Shown here: positions 5,368 to 9,305 of the stretch, piece by piece
Layout: each line of letters opens with the position of its first letter
Numbering within the stretch: the first letter of the stretch is position 1
DNA from: an uncultured Pseudomonadota bacterium
Lineage (GTDB): Bacteria > SAR324 > NAC60-12
Direction of reading: 5' to 3'
DNA: 9,305 nucleotides
NCBI GenBank assembly: GCA_913056375.1
Contig: CAJXNF010000079.1
Span: 1-9,305 of the forward strand
Program-made: the position numbers and the translations under genes
Notes under the pieces: model-generated
Database searches by the model: none
What the model was told of the DNA's origin: nothing
The model's input: only the letters and a program-made list of their open reading frames with translations

Positions 5368-6216
5368 CTATTCATCCGCTACTGTGATTTGTCGTTGCTC
5401 GCCCAACCCATCGACTCCGAGCCGAACTTCTTGTCCAGGTTGTAAGTAGACGGGATTTGGTTTTACGCCCATCCCAACACCTGGTGGTGTGCCTGTAGAA
5501 ATGACATCACCGGGCTGTAAAGTGAAAAATTGACTGAGATACGCAACCAGGTGTGCCACTCCATAGACCATTGTGCTTGTTGTACCGTCCTGATAACGAT
5601 GACCATCCACTTCTAGCCAAAGTCTAAGATTTTGTGGATCAGAAATCTCATCTGTCGTTACTAGCCACGGACCGATTGGCCCAAAAGTATCGCAACTCTT
5701 CCCCTTGACCCATTGACCAGACCTCTCCAACTGATATGCACGCTCGGAGACGTCATGAATCACACAGTACCCTGCAACGTGGTCCAGTGCTTCTTCTTCT
5801 GTCAAATATTTACCTGGTTTCCCAATGACAACCCCAAGCTCGACCTCCCAATCGGTCTTGGTAGAACCACGTGGAATGATGAGGTTGTCGTTCGGGCCGC
5901 AGACCGCGCTGGTGGCCTTGAAGAAAATCACGGGTTCTGGGGGAACTTGCATTCCTGATTCGGCTGCATGATCAGAGTAGTTCAGGCCAATACAAATGAA
6001 TTTACCAATTTGACTTACACAGGGGCCAATCCGGGGATTACCCTTGACCTCAGGCAATCCATTAACATCAAGCTCACGAAGGCGCTGTATCGAATCAGGC
6101 AAAAGGTATTCGCCTGTTAAATCTGGAATAACCTGAGATAAGTCGCGGAGCTTACCAAAGTTATCAAAAAGCCCTGGTCTTTCTTGGTTGGGTTCGCCGT
6201 AACGGATTAGTTTCAC
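5368..6216 (-). CDS. Fumarylacetoacetate hydrolase (FAH) family 2,4-diketo-acid hydrolase
   Basis: This 282-residue member of the FAH family cleaves C-C bonds of 2,4-diketo acids with a divalent metal. The N-terminal 70 residues form the small accessory domain; the catalytic domain follows with IGLNYSDHAAE (76-86, catalytic-type His83), PVIFFK (95-100), DWEVELGVVIGK (123-133) bearing metal ligands Glu124 and Glu126, HDVSER with Asp155, KSCDTFGPIGPW (173-184) and PGDVISTGTPPGVGMG (235-250). The layout matches enzymes annotated as ureidoglycolate lyase-like or 2,4-diketo-3-deoxy-L-fuconate hydrolase. Next to an SDR and a UxaA dehydratase the second role is favoured: release of pyruvate plus a short hydroxy acid. 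The GTG start at 6216 is set by AAGGAG 5 nt upstream. The gene begins 10 nt after the SDR stop and ends 5 nt before the hydroxyacid dehydrogenase start. Confidence 0.9.
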   Translation of the reverse strand: MKLIRYGEPNQERPGLFDNFGKLRDLSQVIPDLTGEYLLPDSIQRLRELDVNGLPEVKGNPRIGPCVSQIGKFICIGLNYSDHAAESGMQVPPEPVIFFKATSAVCGPNDNLIIPRGSTKTDWEVELGVVIGKPGKYLTEEEALDHVAGYCVIHDVSERAYQLERSGQWVKGKSCDTFGPIGPWLVTTDEISDPQNLRLWLEVDGHRYQDGTTSTMVYGVAHLVAYLSQFFTLQPGDVISTGTPPGVGMGVKPNPVYLQPGQEVRLGVDGLGEQRQITVADE

Positions 6217-6221
6217 GTTAA

Positions 6222-6227
6222 CTCCTT
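6222..6227 (-). promoter_or_regulatory. Ribosome binding site AAGGAG for the GTG start of the FAH-family gene
   Basis: On the minus strand AAGGAG lies 5 nt before the GTG at 6216 and touches the SDR stop codon at 6227-6229. It is the strongest such site in this operon and fixes a non-ATG start. Confidence 0.75.
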
Positions 6228-6970
6228 CAAATGGTCATGCCGCCGTCAATCGCAAAGACGGCACCAGTAGTGTAAGAGGATTCATCTGAGGCCAGATAAA
6301 CTGCCAAATTCGCTATCTCTTCGGGAGTGCCGATGCGCCCCATGGGTTGGCGAGCAACAAAAGCAGACCTGACTTGTTCCAAATCTCCCCCTTGAGCCAC
6401 CATTCTTTCATTGAGTGATGGAGTTTCAACAGTGCCTGGACAAATGGCGTTACAGCGTATGCCCTGACTCACGAAATCTGCTGCAATGGCTTTGGTAAGT
6501 CCGATGACAGCTGCCTTGGAGGTTCCATAAACAAAGCGGTTGGGTACACCTTTGACGCTGGAAGCTACGGAAGCCATATTGATGATGACTCCACCACCGT
6601 TGGCGACCATCCTTGGAATAATAGCCTTGGCAAGTCGATACATGGAGCGAACATTGATTTCAAAAGCCATGTCCCAATCATCCTCGGTACACTCTAGGAT
6701 GGTGCCACTGTGTACAAAACCGGCACAGTTGAAAAGAACGTCAATTGTGCCAATTTCTTCAGTCAGTTTTGTGATTGAGTCAGGATCACAGACATCCAGC
6801 TTGCGTACTTTCAATTGTTGCTCGGAGTGATTCAGAGCTTCAAGGGGCTTCAGGTTGATGTCAGTAGCCCAGACCGTGGCTCCTTCTTCAAGAAACCGTA
6901 GTAAAGACGCATGGCCAATACCTTGGGCAGCAGCGGTCAGGAGAATATTTTTGTTTTGGAGTCGTTTCAT
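6227..6970 (-). CDS. Short-chain dehydrogenase/reductase, 2-keto-3-deoxy-aldonate dehydrogenase-like
   Basis: This is a classical SDR of 247 residues, an NAD-dependent alcohol dehydrogenase with a Rossmann fold. The cofactor motif reads TAAAQGIG (12-19), with Ala where most SDRs have the first Gly; this variant is characteristic of the subgroup holding DHRS6/BDH2 and bacterial 2-keto-3-deoxy-L-fuconate dehydrogenases. Asp37 (ATDIN) indicates NAD. NCAG is at 81-84, the active-site Asn106 in EINVRS, Ser134 in NMASVASS, and Tyr148/Lys152 in YGTSK; PGTVETPS is at 178-185 and a C-terminal IDGGMTI closes the fold. In this operon it would oxidise the 2-keto-3-deoxy acid made by the UxaA-like dehydratase to the 2,4-diketo acid used by the FAH enzyme. 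The start ATG at 6970 has no obvious ribosome binding site; it follows the uxaA-like stop by 49 nt, where a small AAATC/GATTT hairpin can form. The substrate is inferred from context. Confidence 0.9.
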   Translation of the reverse strand: MKRLQNKNILLTAAAQGIGHASLLRFLEEGATVWATDINLKPLEALNHSEQQLKVRKLDVCDPDSITKLTEEIGTIDVLFNCAGFVHSGTILECTEDDWDMAFEINVRSMYRLAKAIIPRMVANGGGVIINMASVASSVKGVPNRFVYGTSKAAVIGLTKAIAADFVSQGIRCNAICPGTVETPSLNERMVAQGGDLEQVRSAFVARQPMGRIGTPEEIANLAVYLASDESSYTTGAVFAIDGGMTI

Positions 6971-7019
6971 TGAAAATCTGTGATTTCGTGTCGAATAATT
7001 AGAATGAGTGAGGTTGATT

Positions 7020-8528
7020 TTACATCACCGCACCAATTTGCCAGGGTAAAAACTCGTTGTCTCCGAATCCAAGAGATTCACTCTTGGTTGGACTTCCAGA
7101 AGCCACTTCCAAAAGCCTGTTGAAGATTGTCTCACCTAACTCCTGAACACTGGATTGTCCGTCTACGATCAACCCACAATTGATGTCCATGTCTTCTTCC
7201 ATTCTTTGGAACATCGGAGTGTTGGTCGCCAGCTTTAAACTTGGTGCTGGTTTACATCCATAGACAGAACCTCGGCCTGTGGTGAAGCAGACAAGATTAC
7301 AACCTGACGCAACCTGTCCAGTCACGGATACAGGGTCATAACCAGGGGAATCCATGAAAGCAAAGCCACGGGTAGTTTGGCGTTCGGCATATTCATAGAC
7401 TGCAACCATATCGGAAGTGCCGCCCTTGGCCACAGCTCCCAGCGATTTTTCAAGAATGGTGGTCAGACCTCCTGCTTTGTTTCCGGGTGAAGGATTGTTG
7501 TTCATTTCCCCACCATTTCGAGCTGTGTATTCTTCCCACCAACGGATTCGCTCTAGGAGTTTTTCGCCAACCTCAGGTCGAACTGCCCGGCTTGTCAGTA
7601 AGTGTTCTGCGCCATAGACCTCAGGGGTCTCGCTCAAGACCGCGCTACCACCGTGGCGAACCAACAAATCTGCAGCTGCTCCCAGGGAGGGGTTCGCTGT
7701 AATCCCTGAATATCCATCGGAGCCACCACACTGTAGGCTCAGACTGAGGTGTTCCGCCTTAGCTGTTTTCCGCTCAGATCGATTCGCTTCCTGCAATAGT
7801 TCCTTGACCATCCCAATCCCGCGCTCAATCGTTTTTCGAGTTCCTCCACTCTCTTGAATGGTACCAGTCTTTAAGCGATTTGAATGTGAGAGACCTTGAT
7901 TTTCTAAAAGTGCTGGAACTTGGTTGACTTCACATCCCAAACCTAGGATCAAGGCACCACCGATATTAGGATGAACTGCATATCCTGAAATGACCCTGCG
8001 TAGCATCGCCAGACCTTGGCCATCAATATTCTGTCCACAGCCTGTTCCGTGAGTGAAGGCCACAACTCCATCGACATTCGGAAATTCAGAGCGGACCATC
8101 TCATCAGAAAAGGCAGCAGCAATGGCTTTGGCAACCGTAGCCGAGCAATTGACAGAAGTTAGAATTCCAACGTAGTTCCTTGTACCCACTCGACCATCTT
8201 CTCGGTGAAAGCCTTCAAAGGTGGCTGGGTTTTCCACAAAGTCGGTTCCCCGAGCTCGGCTTCCAAAATTGTGTTCACGCTCGAAGGTGTGGACCATCAC
8301 GTTGTGACTGTGTACATGCTGTCCGGGGCCGATCGGTTCACTGGCAAAACCAATCACTTGGCCATATTTGACAATAGCTGCGTCTTTTTCAATCTGCTGA
8401 ATGGCAACCTTATGCCCAGAAGGGATTTCATCCAAAATGCGTAGTCCTTCCACCTCGGCGCCAGCAGGCATTTTTTGTAAGGCAATGCGTACGTTGTCCC
8501 GGTCATTCAACTGTAGTAAGGCTGCCAT
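7020..8528 (-). CDS. UxaA-family sugar-acid dehydratase (altronate/galactarate dehydratase type)
   Basis: This 502-residue dehydratase removes water from an aldonate or aldarate to give a 2-keto-3-deoxy acid. Residues 1-95 form the SAF-type N-terminal domain (IPSGHKVAI, GQVIGFASEPI, GQHVHSHNV). The C-terminal catalytic domain begins at about 105 with GFHREDGRVGTRNYVGI and continues with SVNCSA (126), FTHGTGCGQ (158-166), ILGLGCEVNQV (194-204), LQCGGSDGYSGITANP (265-280), NNPSPGNKAGGLTTILEKSLGA (344-365), DSPGYDPVSVTGQVASGCN (393-411) and FTTGRGSVYGCKPAPSLKLATN (415-436). Conserved Cys and His residues are in place, and known members use iron(II). Both domains are in one chain as in UxaA and GarD, at the usual length. 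The ATG at 8528 has GGAG 7 nt upstream. The gene starts 18 nt after the shikimate-dehydrogenase-like gene. The pairing with an SDR and FAH enzyme, with no kinase or aldolase in the window, argues against simple altronate degradation, so the symbol uxaA is not assigned. Confidence 0.92.
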   Translation of the reverse strand: MAALLQLNDRDNVRIALQKMPAGAEVEGLRILDEIPSGHKVAIQQIEKDAAIVKYGQVIGFASEPIGPGQHVHSHNVMVHTFEREHNFGSRARGTDFVENPATFEGFHREDGRVGTRNYVGILTSVNCSATVAKAIAAAFSDEMVRSEFPNVDGVVAFTHGTGCGQNIDGQGLAMLRRVISGYAVHPNIGGALILGLGCEVNQVPALLENQGLSHSNRLKTGTIQESGGTRKTIERGIGMVKELLQEANRSERKTAKAEHLSLSLQCGGSDGYSGITANPSLGAAADLLVRHGGSAVLSETPEVYGAEHLLTSRAVRPEVGEKLLERIRWWEEYTARNGGEMNNNPSPGNKAGGLTTILEKSLGAVAKGGTSDMVAVYEYAERQTTRGFAFMDSPGYDPVSVTGQVASGCNLVCFTTGRGSVYGCKPAPSLKLATNTPMFQRMEEDMDINCGLIVDGQSSVQELGETIFNRLLEVASGSPTKSESLGFGDNEFLPWQIGAVM

Positions 8529-8546
8529 AAGGTGACTCCAGAAAAA

Positions 8547-9305
8547 TTAGTGACTTGGTCGAAGAGGCAGGGCTGCTTCACGCAGCTTTGCGAAGAGTGG
8601 TTCGGTCAACTCAAAATGATAGACTTCAGCAATGATATATGCCCAACCCGCTAGAAAATACTCCCAACCGTCGTGGATATGCAATCTCTGTTTGCGTTGT
8701 TGTCGCAGAGCCTGGTGCAGAAACTCCAATGATCCACGGTAATTGAATTCCCAAATATGGCACTCGCTTGGAAAATCTGCGTTGGCGCTAAGAGGAGATC
8801 CAGGCCGGTCTTTGCCTAAGCCAGAGGCATTCACAATTAGGCTCTGTGGGGGAAGTTTGGCTAGAATAAGATCAGCTTCTTCGGGGCTGTCGATTTCATG
8901 CAGGCTCCAGAGTTTCGGAGAAAATTCTTTCAGATGATCTCGAACTTGGGAGCCTCTGCCGGCTTCGACTTCAGTTAAGTGAATTCGGGCTGGTTTCTCA
9001 TTGGAATCAAGTAAAACCCAGGCAAGTGCGAGACCAGCACCTCCAGCACCAAGGATCAGGACTTCCGCTGCTGGAAACTGCTGCCAATGGTCTGGCGAAA
9101 CGATTTGATTGATTGCCCAGCGAGCCGTCAGCGGATCTTTAGCATGTGCTACTAGTTCTCCTTCAGAATTCCTGGAAATACAGCTCACTTCATGCAGTCG
9201 CTGAGCATGTGAATCTGATTCCGAAAAAAGATCTTTCGCCCCTTCCCAAACCACTACTTTGTGTGTGGTGACGAGTGCCCCTGCCAAGGACGAATCCTCG
9301 CGTAG
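8547..9305 (-). CDS. Shikimate/quinate dehydrogenase-like oxidoreductase, partial (N-terminus beyond right edge)
   Basis: The frame is open to the right edge (252 residues visible). A TTG at 9287 is only an internal candidate, since the substrate domain clearly continues upstream. The visible part starts LREDSSLAGALVTTHK. Lys16 and Asp57 fit the catalytic Lys/Asp pair of shikimate dehydrogenases (NVTxPxK and NTD motifs), but the surroundings read ALVTTHK and HAKDPLTA, so the usual Asn and Pro are missing. The NAD(P) domain carries GAGGAG (86-91), then a TEVE acidic strand end, and NASGLGKDRPGSPL (159-172) in place of NATPxGM. The last helix segment DGWEYFLAGWAY (212-223) replaces GxxMLxxQ, lacking the substrate-binding Gln. 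The fold is recognisable, but the substrate is probably not shikimate. It lies 18 nt upstream of the dehydratase gene, as part of the sugar-acid operon. The acidic residue after strand two favours NAD. The function remains open. Confidence 0.8.
   Translation of the reverse strand, partial: LREDSSLAGALVTTHKVVVWEGAKDLFSESDSHAQRLHEVSCISRNSEGELVAHAKDPLTARWAINQIVSPDHWQQFPAAEVLILGAGGAGLALAWVLLDSNEKPARIHLTEVEAGRGSQVRDHLKEFSPKLWSLHEIDSPEEADLILAKLPPQSLIVNASGLGKDRPGSPLSANADFPSECHIWEFNYRGSLEFLHQALRQQRKQRLHIHDGWEYFLAGWAYIIAEVYHFELTEPLFAKLREAALPLRPSH

Noticed and set aside
6971..7019. Internal promoter in the 49-nt gap before the SDR gene
   Set aside because: No acceptable -35/-10 pair was seen. The gap holds only a 5-bp AAATC/GATTT hairpin with a 3-nt loop, too weak to call.
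8547..9287. Complete shikimate-dehydrogenase-like gene starting at TTG 9287
   Set aside because: The frame remains open to the window edge, and the substrate-binding domain of this family needs tens of residues before the VTTHK segment, so the gene is treated as 5'-partial.

Overview
The window looks like chromosomal DNA of a free-living Gram-negative bacterium with balanced base composition. It uses ATG, GTG and TTG starts, GGAG/AAGGAG-type ribosome binding sites and tight operons with gaps of -4 to 49 nt. Bactofilin, a FecR-like secreted protein, ComEC and a non-phosphorylating sugar-acid pathway together would suit a marine deltaproteobacterium-like or SAR324-like lineage. That placement is a low-confidence inference, because no rRNA or other phylogenetic marker beyond enolase is present.

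Layout. (1) Bases 1-456, minus strand: the N-terminal 152 residues of a secreted FecR-like protein that runs off the left edge. (2) Bases 457-723: a divergent intergenic region with a candidate minus-strand promoter, an operator-like inverted repeat (581-607) overlapping it, and a leader hairpin (490-514). (3) Bases 724-4388, plus strand: crcB (fluoride channel), eno (enolase), a bactofilin, and a ComEC/Rec2-like membrane protein lacking the usual C-terminal nuclease-like domain. Gaps are 28, 38 and -4 nt, so this is probably one operon. (4) Bases 4379-9305, minus strand, converging on block 3 with a 10-bp overlap of coding ends. In transcription order it holds a shikimate-dehydrogenase-like oxidoreductase (5' end beyond the right edge), a UxaA-family sugar-acid dehydratase, a short-chain dehydrogenase, an FAH-family hydrolase and a D-2-hydroxyacid dehydrogenase, with gaps of 18, 49, 10 and 5 nt.

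How the genes may work together. The minus-strand block reads as a non-phosphorylating route. UxaA dehydrates an aldonate to a 2-keto-3-deoxy acid, the SDR oxidises it to a 2,4-diketo acid, and the FAH enzyme hydrolyses that to pyruvate plus a small 2-hydroxy acid. The D-2-hydroxyacid dehydrogenase could oxidise that product. The shikimate-dehydrogenase-like enzyme has lost several shikimate-binding residues and is the least explained member. In the plus-strand block, a fluoride exporter precedes enolase, a classical fluoride-sensitive enzyme, while a cytoskeletal bactofilin is translationally coupled to the ComEC-like protein.

No tRNA, rRNA, CRISPR array, insertion sequence, phage gene or convincing rho-independent terminator was seen.
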